NCBI RefSeq assembly: GCF_030227115.1
Contig: NZ_JASSUA010000001.1
Coordinates: 1,240,001 to 1,304,000 of the forward strand
Origin: Marinobacter sp. SS13-12
GTDB taxonomy: Bacteria; Pseudomonadota; Gammaproteobacteria; Pseudomonadales; Oleiphilaceae
DNA length: 64,000 nucleotides
Reading direction: 5' to 3'
In this document: one piece after another, positions 20,063 to 29,664 of the stretch
How positions within the stretch are numbered: position 1 is the first letter of the stretch
Layout of the letters: the number at the start of each line of letters is the position of its first letter
Made by a program: the position numbers and the translations under genes
Notes under the pieces: model-generated
What the model was told of the DNA's origin: nothing
The model's database searches: none
Seen by the model: only the letters and a program-made list of their open reading frames with translations

Positions 20063-21034
20063 TCAGCGAATAACCGTAGACGCCAGATAGCCGGCGTAGC
20101 CGACGTACACCATCAGAAGTAGCAGGCCCTCCGGCCGGGTGATGATCCGGGGCTTGCCGGCAAAGCCAAAGCTCATTACCAGAAGGCCGATGGTCAGGGC
20201 TGCCATCAATGTCCAGTCGCGGTAGAGCACTTCCATATCCACAACCAGCGGCTCGATGGTCGCAGCCAGTCCGACAACCGCCAGCGTATTGAAAATACCC
20301 GAGCCCACAATATTGCCCAGTATCAGGTCGTGCTCGTTTTTCTTGACTGCTGCCAGGGCAGATGCCAGTTCTGGCAGTGAGGTGCCTATAGCGACAATGG
20401 TCAGTCCGATAATCAGGTCACTGACGCCGAGGCTCTGGGCTATGAATACCGCTCCCCAGACCAGCATGCGAGAACTGACCAGTAGCAGAACCAGGCCAAC
20501 AACCAGCCAGGTGACCGCGATCTTCAGCGGCATCGGATGGGCAACCAGCTCTGACTCGGTCTCGCCTATCAATGAGTCGCCTTTGCCCTGAATTCCCTGG
20601 TAAATCGACCAACCCATGACAACCGCAAACACCGCCAGAAGGACCCAGCCATCAAGCCGTGTCAGTTCGCCATCAATGAGCTGGTAGCCGGCAATGGCTG
20701 TCAGAACCAGCAGTAATGGCAACTCTTTACGGACCACCTGGGAATGCACCGCAATCGGGGCGATCACCGCAGTAAGCCCGACGATCACGGCAATATTGGT
20801 GATGTTCGAACCATAGGCGTTGCCCAGTGCCAGCCCGGGGTTGCCGTCCAGTGCTGCCATGGCAGACACCGCCAGCTCCGGTGCAGAGGTGCCGAATCCG
20901 ATAATCACCATGCCTATGAGCAATGATGGCATGCCCAGGTGCTTGGCCGTGGCTGCTGCGCCCTCGATAAAACGGTCAGCACTCCAGACCAGAAGAACCA
21001 GGCCTGCGATGATTGCTGCAATTGCCATTAGCAT
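20063..21034 (-). CDS. Calcium/sodium antiporter (CaCA family, YrbG-like)
   Basis: A 323-residue inner-membrane exchanger with two inverted halves of about five membrane segments. Each half carries the alpha-repeat signature: GFGTSAPELAVS in the first and AIGTSLPELASA in the second. I start at the ATG 21034 (MLMAIAAIIAG), which matches the usual length of about 320-325; the frame stays open upstream but that part is not family-like. It exchanges Ca2+ or a similar cation against Na+ or H+; the direction is not deducible here. Confidence 0.9.
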   Translation of the reverse strand: MLMAIAAIIAGLVLLVWSADRFIEGAAATAKHLGMPSLLIGMVIIGFGTSAPELAVSAMAALDGNPGLALGNAYGSNITNIAVIVGLTAVIAPIAVHSQVVRKELPLLLVLTAIAGYQLIDGELTRLDGWVLLAVFAVVMGWSIYQGIQGKGDSLIGETESELVAHPMPLKIAVTWLVVGLVLLLVSSRMLVWGAVFIAQSLGVSDLIIGLTIVAIGTSLPELASALAAVKKNEHDLILGNIVGSGIFNTLAVVGLAATIEPLVVDMEVLYRDWTLMAALTIGLLVMSFGFAGKPRIITRPEGLLLLMVYVGYAGYLASTVIR

Positions 21035-21273
21035 AAAAGGTACCCTGAAGAAGTTTCCCGCCAGGTATGAGACTAAAGTGGCGGTGATATCGTTAACCTC
21101 AGGCGCGAGAATGAAAGGGGCGCCTGGCGGGCGCATTTTATACGTTTGGCCCTCGATTGATAATCGCAATTTATTATCCGCTCGAAAAACGGGATAATCG
21201 CGCCACAACTTCAAAGGCCCCTCTGCTGATCGTGGACGGGCTACAGGCTTTAAACCAGCTAGGGTGATTACCA

Positions 21274-22755
21274 ATGGCCGTTAGACAGGCAGATGTAGTG
21301 CTGGTCGGCGGGGGCGTCATGAGCGCTACCCTCGGCATGATGCTCAGGCAGCTTGATCCTTCCCTGGACATCGTCATGGTGGAGCGTCTCGATCACGTGG
21401 CCCATGAAAGCACCGACGGATGGAACAACGCGGGTACCGGGCATGCCGGTTATTGTGAACTCAATTACACTCCGGAAACCGAAGACGGCGACGTCACGAT
21501 CGACCGCGCACTGCAAATCAACGCTTCGTTCGAAGTCTCGCTGCAATTCTGGTCACATATGGTCGAGCAGGGCATATTGCCGGAGCCCAAATCCTTCATC
21601 AACCGCACACCACACCAAAGCTTTGTCTGGGGCGAAGACGGGGTGAAGTTCCTCAAGCGTCGTTACGAAAAACTCAGCGCCCACCACCTGTTCCGCGAAA
21701 TGGAATACACCGAATCCCCTCGGGATCTGGAAGAGTGGATGCCGCTGGTGGTGAACAACCGTGACCCGATGCAGCGGGTGGCTGCCACAAGGATCAAGCA
21801 TGGTTCGGATGTGGACTTCGGCTCACTGACCCGCAGCATGGTGAAATTCCTCGAATCCACGCCGAACTTCGAGCTGATGCTCAGTAGCCCGGTTCACTAC
21901 CTTGCCAAGCGCGACAACGGCCGCTGGAAGGTAAGGGTCAAGAACCAGAAAACCGGCGAGCAGACCAAGCTTGAGGCCGGGTTCGTCTTCCTGGGTGCCG
22001 GCGGCGGAGCGCTGCCGATGCTGCAGAAGTCCGACATCGACGAATCGAAAGGCTATGGCGGCTTCCCGGTCAGCGGTCAGTGGCTGGTTTGCCAGAAGCC
22101 GGAAATTGTCGAGCAACACAATTCCAAGGTGTATGGCAAGGCGCCGATCGGCGCTCCTCCAATGTCTGTACCGCATCTGGATACCCGCATCATCAACGGT
22201 GAGCCGGCCCTGCTGTTTGGCCCCTTCGCCGGCTTTACCACACGCTTTCTCAAGAAAGGCTCGGTGTTCGACCTGTTCGGCTCGGTCAGTCCCACCAACC
22301 TTCGGCCCATGCTGTCCGTCAGCCGCACCAATATGGACCTGACGCGTTACCTGATTGGTGAAGTCTTCCAGTCACACAGTGACCGCGTGGCCTCCCTGCG
22401 CAACTACTTCCCGGATGCACAGGAGGAAGACTGGCGTCTGCAGGATGCCGGTCAGCGGGTGCAGATCATCAAGAAGTCCGCGGATGGCGGCGGCAAACTG
22501 GAGTTCGGTACCGAGATTGTAGCGGCGAAGGACGGCACTCTTGCAGCCTTGCTGGGTGCTTCTCCGGGGGCATCGACGGCAGCCCATGCCATGATCGATG
22601 TGATCGAACGCTGCTTCCCCGAACGCATAAAGACACCGGAATGGCAGGAACGCATGAAAGTGATGGTGCCTTCCTACGGCCAATCGCTGGTCGATGATGA
22701 ACAATTGCTCAACAGAGTGCGGGAACGAACCCTCTCAACCCTGAAATTGGGGTGA
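21274..22755 (+). CDS. mqo: Malate:quinone oxidoreductase Mqo
   Basis: A 493-residue peripheral FAD enzyme oxidising malate to oxaloacetate with electrons passed to the quinone pool. The N-terminal FAD-binding region DVVLVGGGVMSATLG and the Mqo block ESTDGWNNAGTGHAG are clear. It has no membrane segment, as expected. The direct electron donation to quinone links it in principle to the quinol-oxidising NapC-type protein at 37.5 kb. Its promoter region lies in the 239 bp between it and the divergent antiporter. Confidence 0.95.
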   Translation: MAVRQADVVLVGGGVMSATLGMMLRQLDPSLDIVMVERLDHVAHESTDGWNNAGTGHAGYCELNYTPETEDGDVTIDRALQINASFEVSLQFWSHMVEQGILPEPKSFINRTPHQSFVWGEDGVKFLKRRYEKLSAHHLFREMEYTESPRDLEEWMPLVVNNRDPMQRVAATRIKHGSDVDFGSLTRSMVKFLESTPNFELMLSSPVHYLAKRDNGRWKVRVKNQKTGEQTKLEAGFVFLGAGGGALPMLQKSDIDESKGYGGFPVSGQWLVCQKPEIVEQHNSKVYGKAPIGAPPMSVPHLDTRIINGEPALLFGPFAGFTTRFLKKGSVFDLFGSVSPTNLRPMLSVSRTNMDLTRYLIGEVFQSHSDRVASLRNYFPDAQEEDWRLQDAGQRVQIIKKSADGGGKLEFGTEIVAAKDGTLAALLGASPGASTAAHAMIDVIERCFPERIKTPEWQERMKVMVPSYGQSLVDDEQLLNRVRERTLSTLKLG

Positions 22756-22908
22756 TATTACGAATTGATCTAAGGGCTTCAGAAGCGCTGGCAACACCGG
22801 CTTAACCGCCCGTTTTGTCAGCGCTTGTTACCGTCCAGGCATCCGGTCCGGTTGCGATTTGTAACTAAATCGTTAGGTTATAAATACACACCCGATAGGA
22901 GAACGCCT

Positions 22909-24141
22909 ATGAGCGAGCAGAAGTTCGATTCGAATAAAGGTTATGTTGCACTCCTGGGCTGGAGCCTGAACGCGATCGAGGCCGCGGACAAATTTGACCG
23001 CCGTTACGTCGTAGTGGCCCCCGATTGGGCCGAGGCCTACTGCAAAGAACACGATATTCCTTATGTTCCCTGGAACTTCGAGCGCCTGAACGACCGTTCT
23101 GTTGAGATTGCCCAGACCCTCAAGGAGATGGGCGTGAACGTGGCGATCCCGCTGTTCGAGGAAACCGTGGAGTGGGCCGGCGCCATCAACTCGGTATTGA
23201 TGGACCAGCCCAAACTGTTTGGCCAGTCCCTGTTGCTGCGGGACAAGGCATTGATGAAGCGCCGCGCCCAGTTGGGCGGTATCCGTGTGGGCATCTTTGA
23301 AGAAGCTCACGACAAGGATGACGTTGTCCGTTTCCTCAAGCGTGTAAACCAGACGCTGCTGAAGCTGGATGGTGACCCCAATGACCCGATCCACCTGAAG
23401 GCGTTCGACAAGGCCGGCTGCCTGGGTCACCGGGTTATCCGTACCCCGGACGAAGTGGATACCATCCCCGAGGAAGAGTTTCCGGTGTTGATGGAATCCC
23501 ACCTGGACGGATGGGAATTCGCCGTTGAGGCCTGGGTCCATAACGGCAAGATCGCATTCCTGAACATTTCGGAATACGTCACGCTGGGTTACTCCGTATT
23601 CGTGCCGGCCACGCCAGACCTGGAGCATTACCGGGAGCAGATTACCCGAGAAATTGAGAAGCTGATCAAGACCTTCGACATCGAATTCGGCTTTATCCAC
23701 CCCGAGTACTTTGTCACCAGTGACAGCACCATGTACTTCGGTGAAGTGGCTTATCGGCCGCCGGGCTTCAAGGTGTTCGAGTTGCTTGAGCGCGCCTATG
23801 GCTTCAACGCCTATCAGGCATTGATCATGACCTTCGACCCGAAAACCACGGAAGAAGAGGTCAAGGCCTTCTTTCCGAAAGAAGTGGTGGATGCCAAGGG
23901 CTATGCCGGCTGCTTCGGTGTTTATCCCCGTCGCCGCGTGGTCAGCAAGCTGGAAATGCCGGAGGAGACCGAGAACCACGAGTATTTCGAGTCTCACGAG
24001 CTGACCCCACCCATGGAGGAAACCGTCACCAAGCGTACCGCCTTCGGCACGCACTGGGGCCTGATCTACTTCTTCGGCGAAGACCCCTATGTGATGAGAG
24101 ATTTGCTGAAACATCAGGAAGAACTGGATTTCTATGTATAA
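22909..24141 (+). CDS. ATP-grasp domain protein
   Basis: A 410-residue soluble protein with an ATP-grasp fold. Residues 1-110 look like an N-terminal nucleotide-fold domain (KGYVALLGWSLNAIEAADKF). The grasp core follows, with the lid and central strands around LLLRDKALMKRRAQLGG, VLMESHLDGWEFAVEAWV and the metal-binding GFIHPEYFVTSDSTMYFGE. ATP-grasp enzymes join a carboxylate to an amine or thiol through an acyl phosphate; the substrate here is unknown. The ATG at 22909 has AGGAGAACGCCT upstream. The next gene starts 53 bp later, and the following TPP-enzyme gene shares the strand, so they may be co-expressed. Confidence 0.8.
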   Translation: MSEQKFDSNKGYVALLGWSLNAIEAADKFDRRYVVVAPDWAEAYCKEHDIPYVPWNFERLNDRSVEIAQTLKEMGVNVAIPLFEETVEWAGAINSVLMDQPKLFGQSLLLRDKALMKRRAQLGGIRVGIFEEAHDKDDVVRFLKRVNQTLLKLDGDPNDPIHLKAFDKAGCLGHRVIRTPDEVDTIPEEEFPVLMESHLDGWEFAVEAWVHNGKIAFLNISEYVTLGYSVFVPATPDLEHYREQITREIEKLIKTFDIEFGFIHPEYFVTSDSTMYFGEVAYRPPGFKVFELLERAYGFNAYQALIMTFDPKTTEEEVKAFFPKEVVDAKGYAGCFGVYPRRRVVSKLEMPEETENHEYFESHELTPPMEETVTKRTAFGTHWGLIYFFGEDPYVMRDLLKHQEELDFYV

Positions 24142-24194
24142 TTCCGTAAGGAATTAACAATAATGGGTCTGGTTCAGACCCTGAGGAAAACAGT

Positions 24195-26219
24195 TTGAGC
24201 AATTCCGATGCCGGAAGCCCGGCGCCCGTCGTTAACTTCGATAAACTGGTGCAACGACTGGACGATGCGATCACGGCTCTCGATGAGAGCCGAAGCTTCG
24301 CCAAGGCCGGCAAGTTGCCCCCGTTGTTCGACATTGTTCGCCGGGTGCTGTTACAGCCGGATGGTTGCCAGGCCATTCAGGACCGCGCAGAGCGGCTTGA
24401 AAAGGCCGGCGTTTTTCTGGGGACAGATTGGGCGGAGCCGGCCCTTCTGCAGCCCCAGCTTACTGTCTATTCCCTCCAGAGCCCCCAGACTGACACAGTT
24501 CTCGTGGAGGCAATGAGCGAGCTGCGTCTGCTTGCAGTGGCCATGGGTGACTTCCTGCATGAGTCCATGTCGGCGGAACAGGCGCACCATTATCTGACCC
24601 AGGTGCTCGCCATTAACCTGCAGCTTCTGTTTGGAGAAGGCGGCGAGGCTGAGCGTGAACAGGGCAAGCTGGCGCAGATCAGTCGCTCCGTAGTGCAGCA
24701 TGTCGCCACCAGAATTGGTTACGAGCATGTGATTGATCGCCTGATTGATGAAATCTGGCGCATCCTGCAGCAGCGACCTATCCAGGTGAACAATGTTCGC
24801 CAGATGATCACCCAGATTGCCGTTTGCCGCGCTGATCCGAATGTGGATATGGGCAGTGCCGGGCAGGGGGCCGAGCGTCTGATTTCAAGCCTTTACGGGC
24901 CAACACAGGCCTGTCGCGAAGACCCCGGTATTGCGGCTTACGAAGAGCGCCTGAGTCACATGGATTCCAGCGCCCTGCAGGGTGAGGCGACCGGCTTTGC
25001 CCGCTCCATGCACGATACCGGGCTGGTTTCGCCTTACCACGCCACTTTCATGCGGTTCATCCTGGAGAACCAGGATTCGCTGATTGCTGAATCGCTGGGG
25101 CTCTCCATGACCGGGCGGGACTGCCTCCTGCATTATCGCAATCTGGTGCTGACCCTGATTCGCGAGGGCGTCTTCCCGGAAACCGCTCAGGGGCTCTATG
25201 GGCTTTCACTGTTGCTGGAACGGGGCATCCTTTACCAGCCCCCGGTCGAGCCGGCACTCTGGCGGCAGACAACGCTGTCACTGTGCCCGGAAGCCCGGCA
25301 CCGTCTCGAGCTGGCCTACGGTTATCAGCCCCAGCCAAAAGCCTGGCTGATACAGGGCGTTCTGAACATGCTGGGTCAGCCCCTGGGCGTCGGGCAGGGG
25401 AATAACCCCACCTGCCAGTCCGCCCGGGCGCTGTCCATGTGGGCCTATAATGATCCGGATTATCTGTTGCAGATGGTCACCTGGGCGGCCCGGGATAATG
25501 AAATCATCATGCATTTTGAGGGCACGCCGGTATCCTCCGCCGCCAGCCAGGGAGGCGTTGCGTCCGCGGTGACCCTGGATCTCGATCCGGTGTCACTGGT
25601 GGTGGTGCCTCATCTGGACCGCATTTACGCCGAAATGGGGCGTTTATGCATCGGTCGGGAGGGTGACCCCCACCGGTGGGTGAACCCGGAGTTTCACGGC
25701 TGGTCTGCCGGGCGCGGCTTCAGTATCAACGTCGATGTCGCGACCGGTAAACTGAAGGATCTGGACGGCTTTCTGAGGCATTTTTATGCCAGCTACCATC
25801 CGGATTACAACGGCAATCAGCCGCTGGTGCACCCGCAACCTGCGGGCGTGGCGGTCACCGACAGTGCTGCACGGTTCATCGGTTGGCATGCCATCACCAT
25901 CCTGCGGGCAACCCTGGATCCGGAAGGTGTCATGCGGGTGTATTTTTACAACCCCAACAACGACAGCGGCCAGCACTGGGGTGGCGATGTGCAGGTGAGC
26001 ACAGCCACCAAAGGCGAGCGCTTCGGGGAGGCATCACTGCCTTTCGAACAGTTTGCGTCGCGCCTGTACATCTTCCATTACGACCCGCTGGAGCGTGGCG
26101 AACCTGCAGCAGTGGGCGAGGAGGAGCTTGCGCGGGTGATTGATCGCGTTCACCAGAGTTGGGGGCGTGACAGGTTGCCTGCTGAAGCGTTTCAGGCAGA
26201 GCCACCGCGGGACGCATAG
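24195..26219 (+). CDS. Uncharacterised 674-aa protein with papain-like Cys/His/Asn C-terminus
   Basis: I do not recognise this family. The first ~380 residues are mostly helical and soluble. The C-terminal third has a protease- or transglutaminase-like layout: Cys407 in GNNPTCQSARALSMW, His565 in RFIGWHAITIL and Asn586 in VYFYNPNNDSG, an order and His-Asn spacing like the Cys-His-Asn triad of papain-type enzymes. It starts at a TTG (24195) behind GAGGAAAACAG. It lies between the ATP-grasp gene and a TPP enzyme gene on the same strand. Function is not assigned; peptidase, amidase or acyltransferase activity is possible. Confidence 0.75.
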   Translation: MSNSDAGSPAPVVNFDKLVQRLDDAITALDESRSFAKAGKLPPLFDIVRRVLLQPDGCQAIQDRAERLEKAGVFLGTDWAEPALLQPQLTVYSLQSPQTDTVLVEAMSELRLLAVAMGDFLHESMSAEQAHHYLTQVLAINLQLLFGEGGEAEREQGKLAQISRSVVQHVATRIGYEHVIDRLIDEIWRILQQRPIQVNNVRQMITQIAVCRADPNVDMGSAGQGAERLISSLYGPTQACREDPGIAAYEERLSHMDSSALQGEATGFARSMHDTGLVSPYHATFMRFILENQDSLIAESLGLSMTGRDCLLHYRNLVLTLIREGVFPETAQGLYGLSLLLERGILYQPPVEPALWRQTTLSLCPEARHRLELAYGYQPQPKAWLIQGVLNMLGQPLGVGQGNNPTCQSARALSMWAYNDPDYLLQMVTWAARDNEIIMHFEGTPVSSAASQGGVASAVTLDLDPVSLVVVPHLDRIYAEMGRLCIGREGDPHRWVNPEFHGWSAGRGFSINVDVATGKLKDLDGFLRHFYASYHPDYNGNQPLVHPQPAGVAVTDSAARFIGWHAITILRATLDPEGVMRVYFYNPNNDSGQHWGGDVQVSTATKGERFGEASLPFEQFASRLYIFHYDPLERGEPAAVGEEELARVIDRVHQSWGRDRLPAEAFQAEPPRDA

Positions 26220-26251
26220 ACACCGCCAATCAAGCCAGAACAGGAGAGACG

Positions 26252-27922
26252 ATGACCGCACAGGCCAATGAACTTCGGAACGGTGCTGAACTGTTCGTCC
26301 ATGCCCTGGAGAATGAAGGGGTTCGCTATATCTTTGCGGTACCGGGTGAGGAAAACCTGGATCTTCTGGAAGCTCTGCGTGAGTCCAGCATCGAGTTGAT
26401 TCTCAACCGTCATGAGCAGGCGGCAGGCTTCATGGCTGCCACCTACGGGCGGCTCACTGGCCGGGTGGGTGTTTGCCTGTCCACCCTCGGCCCCGGTGCC
26501 ACCAACCTGGTAACCGCCGCTGCCTACGCCCAGCTTGGCGGTATGCCGATGATGATGATTTCCGGGCAAAAACCCATCAAGTCTTCCAAACAGGGCCTGT
26601 TCCAGATTCTGGATGTGGTGGACCTGATGCGCCCGCTTACCAAATACACCCGCCAGATCAGCAATGCCAACACCATTCCCGCCAAGGTGCGGGAGGCTTT
26701 TCGTCTGGCCTCGGAAGAGCGCCCCGGTGCGGTTCACCTGGAGTTGCCTGAGGACATCGCTTCGGAAATGGCCGAGGCCGATACCCATATCTTCCAGCCC
26801 AGTGATGCCCGCCGCCCTACCGCCAGCACAAAAAGCCTTGATACCGCCTGCGAGATGATCCGTCAGGCCAGGCACCCACTGATCATGATCGGCGCTGGCG
26901 CCAACCGCAAACGGGTATCCCAGGCGCTGATCCATCTGGTGAATGTAACCGGCATTCCGTTCTTTACCACCCAGATGGGCAAGGGCGTGGTGGACGAGCG
27001 TCATCCCGGATATCTGGGCAATGCTGCACTCTCTGCCGGCGACTTCGTGCACTGCGCCATCGACCATGCCGACCTGGTGATCAACGTGGGGCACGATGTG
27101 GTCGAGAAGCCGCCGTTCTTCATGAAGCCCGGTGGCAAGCAGGTTATCCACGTGAATTTCAGCGCCGCAGACGTGGACCCGGTGTATTTCCCGCAGCACG
27201 AAGTGGTGGGGGACATCGCCAACAGCGTGGAATACCTGGCGGAACGCTGTGGCCAGTGCTCGTCCCACGATTTCAGCCGGTTTATGGAAGTGAAGGCCTC
27301 GGTAGACAGCCATCTGGCCGAGAAAATCGAAGACGGCCGCTTCCCCGTCATCCCCCAGCGCATCGTCCACGATGTACGCCAGGTGATGCCGGAAGACGGC
27401 ATCATTGCGCTGGACAACGGCATGTACAAACTCTGGTTCGCCCGCAACTACCCGGCCTATGACAATAACACCGTGCTGCTGGACAACGCCCTCGCCTCCA
27501 TGGGCGCCGGCCTGCCCAGTGCGATGATGGCGGCCATGCTGTATCCGCACCTGAAGGTGATGGCGGTGTGTGGTGACGGCGGCTTCATGATGAACAGCCA
27601 GGAGCTGGAAACCGCCGTGCGGCTGAAACTCAACCTGGTCATCCTGATTATCAACGACAACGCCTACGGTATGATCAAGTGGAAACAGGCCCAGGAAGGC
27701 TTCACGAACTTCGGGCTTGATTACAACAATCCGGACTTTGTGAAGTATGCCGACGCCTACGGCGCCACCGGCCACCACATCAGCAAGACGGAAGACCTGC
27801 AACCCACCCTGAAGCAGGCGCTGACCGCAGGCGGTGTGCACCTGATTGACGTGCCCGTGGACTACAGTGAAAACCGCCGGGTGTTTGATGAAGAATTGGT
27901 AAAACTGACCTGCAACCTGTAG
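26252..27922 (+). CDS. TPP-dependent acetolactate synthase-like enzyme (large subunit type)
   Basis: A 556-residue thiamine diphosphate enzyme of the acetolactate synthase/benzoylformate decarboxylase superfamily. It has the activating Glu (NRHEQAAGFMAATYGRLTG), the central domain, and the TPP/Mg motif from GDGGFMMNSQELETA to LIINDNAYG. No ilvN/ilvH small subunit gene is next to it, so a biosynthetic branched-chain role is less likely than a catabolic or side-chain carboligase role. It begins 32 bp after the papain-like gene with AGGAGAGACG before the ATG. The substrate cannot be told from sequence. Confidence 0.85.
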   Translation: MTAQANELRNGAELFVHALENEGVRYIFAVPGEENLDLLEALRESSIELILNRHEQAAGFMAATYGRLTGRVGVCLSTLGPGATNLVTAAAYAQLGGMPMMMISGQKPIKSSKQGLFQILDVVDLMRPLTKYTRQISNANTIPAKVREAFRLASEERPGAVHLELPEDIASEMAEADTHIFQPSDARRPTASTKSLDTACEMIRQARHPLIMIGAGANRKRVSQALIHLVNVTGIPFFTTQMGKGVVDERHPGYLGNAALSAGDFVHCAIDHADLVINVGHDVVEKPPFFMKPGGKQVIHVNFSAADVDPVYFPQHEVVGDIANSVEYLAERCGQCSSHDFSRFMEVKASVDSHLAEKIEDGRFPVIPQRIVHDVRQVMPEDGIIALDNGMYKLWFARNYPAYDNNTVLLDNALASMGAGLPSAMMAAMLYPHLKVMAVCGDGGFMMNSQELETAVRLKLNLVILIINDNAYGMIKWKQAQEGFTNFGLDYNNPDFVKYADAYGATGHHISKTEDLQPTLKQALTAGGVHLIDVPVDYSENRRVFDEELVKLTCNL

Positions 27923-27972
27923 CCCGTGTAGTATCATTCGGTCTGAATTGGCATCAGTTTGAGGGTGATTGA

Positions 27973-28845
27973 ATGATTTACACGTGGTTCAAGGTGGCAT
28001 TGTTGTCGCTGGTGCTGGCTGTTGCTGCCGGGTGCAGTAAACCGGAAACGCCGCAGGAAGTGGCCGCGGAGTTCTGGCAGGCCATGGCCGAAGACGACGC
28101 GGGTGCCGTCGCCGAGCTGTCGACGCTTGCCGATCCTTCTACCTTCGACGGGTTTGCCCGCGACTGGTTTGAAACCGTGCCCGATTTCGGCCGGGTCATT
28201 ATCGAAGAGCGCGAAGCCACCATAGTTACCCGCTTACCCTCCGCAGACGGTGCCTCCGGCGAGCGCCGGGAAGTGATTACCTACCTTGTGAATCTGAATG
28301 GTGACTGGCTGGTGGATTATGATCGCACCGGCAAGGCCATCATGAACCCATCGCCGCTGGACGGCCTGATGGGTGAGATCAACAGGCTGGGAGAGCGTTT
28401 GTCGGCTACTTTCAGTCAGTCCTCGGATGACCTGGCCCTCCGGATGGACGCCATGGCCCGTGAGTTTGAGACCTATTCCGACGAGGCAAGCCGCCGGGCC
28501 GAGAAAGTTATGGAAGACTACGGTCGTGCCTTGCAGGAGTTTATGGAAGAACTGGAAAAATCCATCGAAGAGGCACTGGAAGACCATCAACAGGCCCCCG
28601 CCCGGGATCGCAGTGCCTTGCAGCAAACCGCTGCCGACCTGAACCAGAGCCGTGACAGGCTGGATGAGCCGGATTTCGACGCCTTCGCTGACAGCTCTCG
28701 TGCGCTGGCGGAGGCGGGAGCCCGGCTTTCGCGGTTAAGCGACGAATCCTACAAAAGCTACCAGCAAACATGGGAGGCCAAACTGGACGAAATCAGCGCG
28801 CGCACGCAAGCGTTTTTCGACGATCTTGAAAGCAGTGGGCGCTAG
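27973..28845 (+). CDS. Predicted lipoprotein with C-terminal helical domain
   Basis: A 290-residue exported lipoprotein. The signal peptide ends in LAVAAGC, a lipobox with Cys at about residue 21. Residues 28-115 resemble DUF4878-like domains (AAEFWQAMAEDDAGAVAELS). The C-terminal half is highly charged and helical, probably coiled coil. It is the last gene before a convergent ExoD-type gene whose stop it overlaps by 4 bp. The role is unknown; a periplasmic or outer-membrane envelope function is inferred from the lipobox. Confidence 0.8.
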   Translation: MIYTWFKVALLSLVLAVAAGCSKPETPQEVAAEFWQAMAEDDAGAVAELSTLADPSTFDGFARDWFETVPDFGRVIIEEREATIVTRLPSADGASGERREVITYLVNLNGDWLVDYDRTGKAIMNPSPLDGLMGEINRLGERLSATFSQSSDDLALRMDAMAREFETYSDEASRRAEKVMEDYGRALQEFMEELEKSIEEALEDHQQAPARDRSALQQTAADLNQSRDRLDEPDFDAFADSSRALAEAGARLSRLSDESYKSYQQTWEAKLDEISARTQAFFDDLESSGR

Positions 28846-29441
28846 CCCATCAGGCCGGTAATCACGAACCATCCGGTCAGCAACGTAAGCGAGGTTGCCA
28901 CAACTGCCAGCAGTCCGTCCCGCGCGACAATCGCCAGTCCGAACGCCATCAGCGCCGCTCCGGCGCCATTGGCACTGAAGGGCACTACCTCCATTGCCGG
29001 CATTGCCATGGCAACCAACATGCACAGAGTGGCCATAACATAAAGACCGGGGCCATCCACCAGGAACACCAGCCGTGGTCCCGTCCACCGGTCCAGAAAC
29101 CGAGCAGGCTTTTGCAGCCAGTCCAGCCCCTTCAGCAGTTTGTTGCGGGGAACCGAGCGCTGGGAAATCCACGTTGGCAACCAGATGGAATGCCTTTGGA
29201 ACAGCAGCTGGCCCAGGGTAAGCAGAACGATCAACCCCAGAATCGTTGGCACACCGGGAATATCGCCAATCAACGGCGCCAGTGTTATCAGCCCCGCCAG
29301 CAACAACACCGGCCCGAAGGAACGCTCGCCCACACCACTGAGGATGTCGTTCACCGACACCTGCCCGGAACTGCCCGCTGACTCGCGGATCTGGCCCAGC
29401 AGTTGTTGCAGGTTGGTGGCGTCGTTGCGGGTCTTCTCCAT
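28842..29441 (-). CDS. ExoD-family membrane protein
   Basis: A 199-residue protein of the ExoD family, first named for exopolysaccharide synthesis in rhizobia; the biochemical role is unsettled. It has a cytoplasmic N-terminus followed by about four membrane segments (VLLLAGLITLAPLIGDIPGV, TILGLIVLLTLGQLL, and two near the C-terminus). I start at the ATG 29441 (MEKTRND), preceded by GGGACGGGAG; an upstream in-frame ATG at 29513 adds sequence without family character. Confidence 0.8.
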   Translation of the reverse strand: MEKTRNDATNLQQLLGQIRESAGSSGQVSVNDILSGVGERSFGPVLLLAGLITLAPLIGDIPGVPTILGLIVLLTLGQLLFQRHSIWLPTWISQRSVPRNKLLKGLDWLQKPARFLDRWTGPRLVFLVDGPGLYVMATLCMLVAMAMPAMEVVPFSANGAGAALMAFGLAIVARDGLLAVVATSLTLLTGWFVITGLMG

Positions 29442-29664
29442 CTTGTGCTCCCGTCCCTCAAAGTCTTTACAACATGGTAGCTCAGTCCCCTTAGCATTTG
29501 GGTGGAGTGACAACCTTCGAGCTCATATATCTTCTCTGATGAAAAGTTGAGATTTTCAGGTTTGGTGATATTACTAAATAGTCTAACGATAGAACCTTAA
29601 GTTTGGTAGTCTTTGATTAATCTCAAGCGCCACAGGCTCCAAATAACGACAAGAGGTTCCAGGC

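Noticed and set aside
22873..24114. 413-codon frame antisense to the ATP-grasp gene
   Set aside because: The sense strand has the ribosome site and domain motifs; the antisense protein has none.
26192..27937. 581-codon open frame antisense to the TPP enzyme gene
   Set aside because: It covers the whole TPP enzyme gene on the other strand and has low-complexity His/Gly/Val composition typical of a shadow frame.
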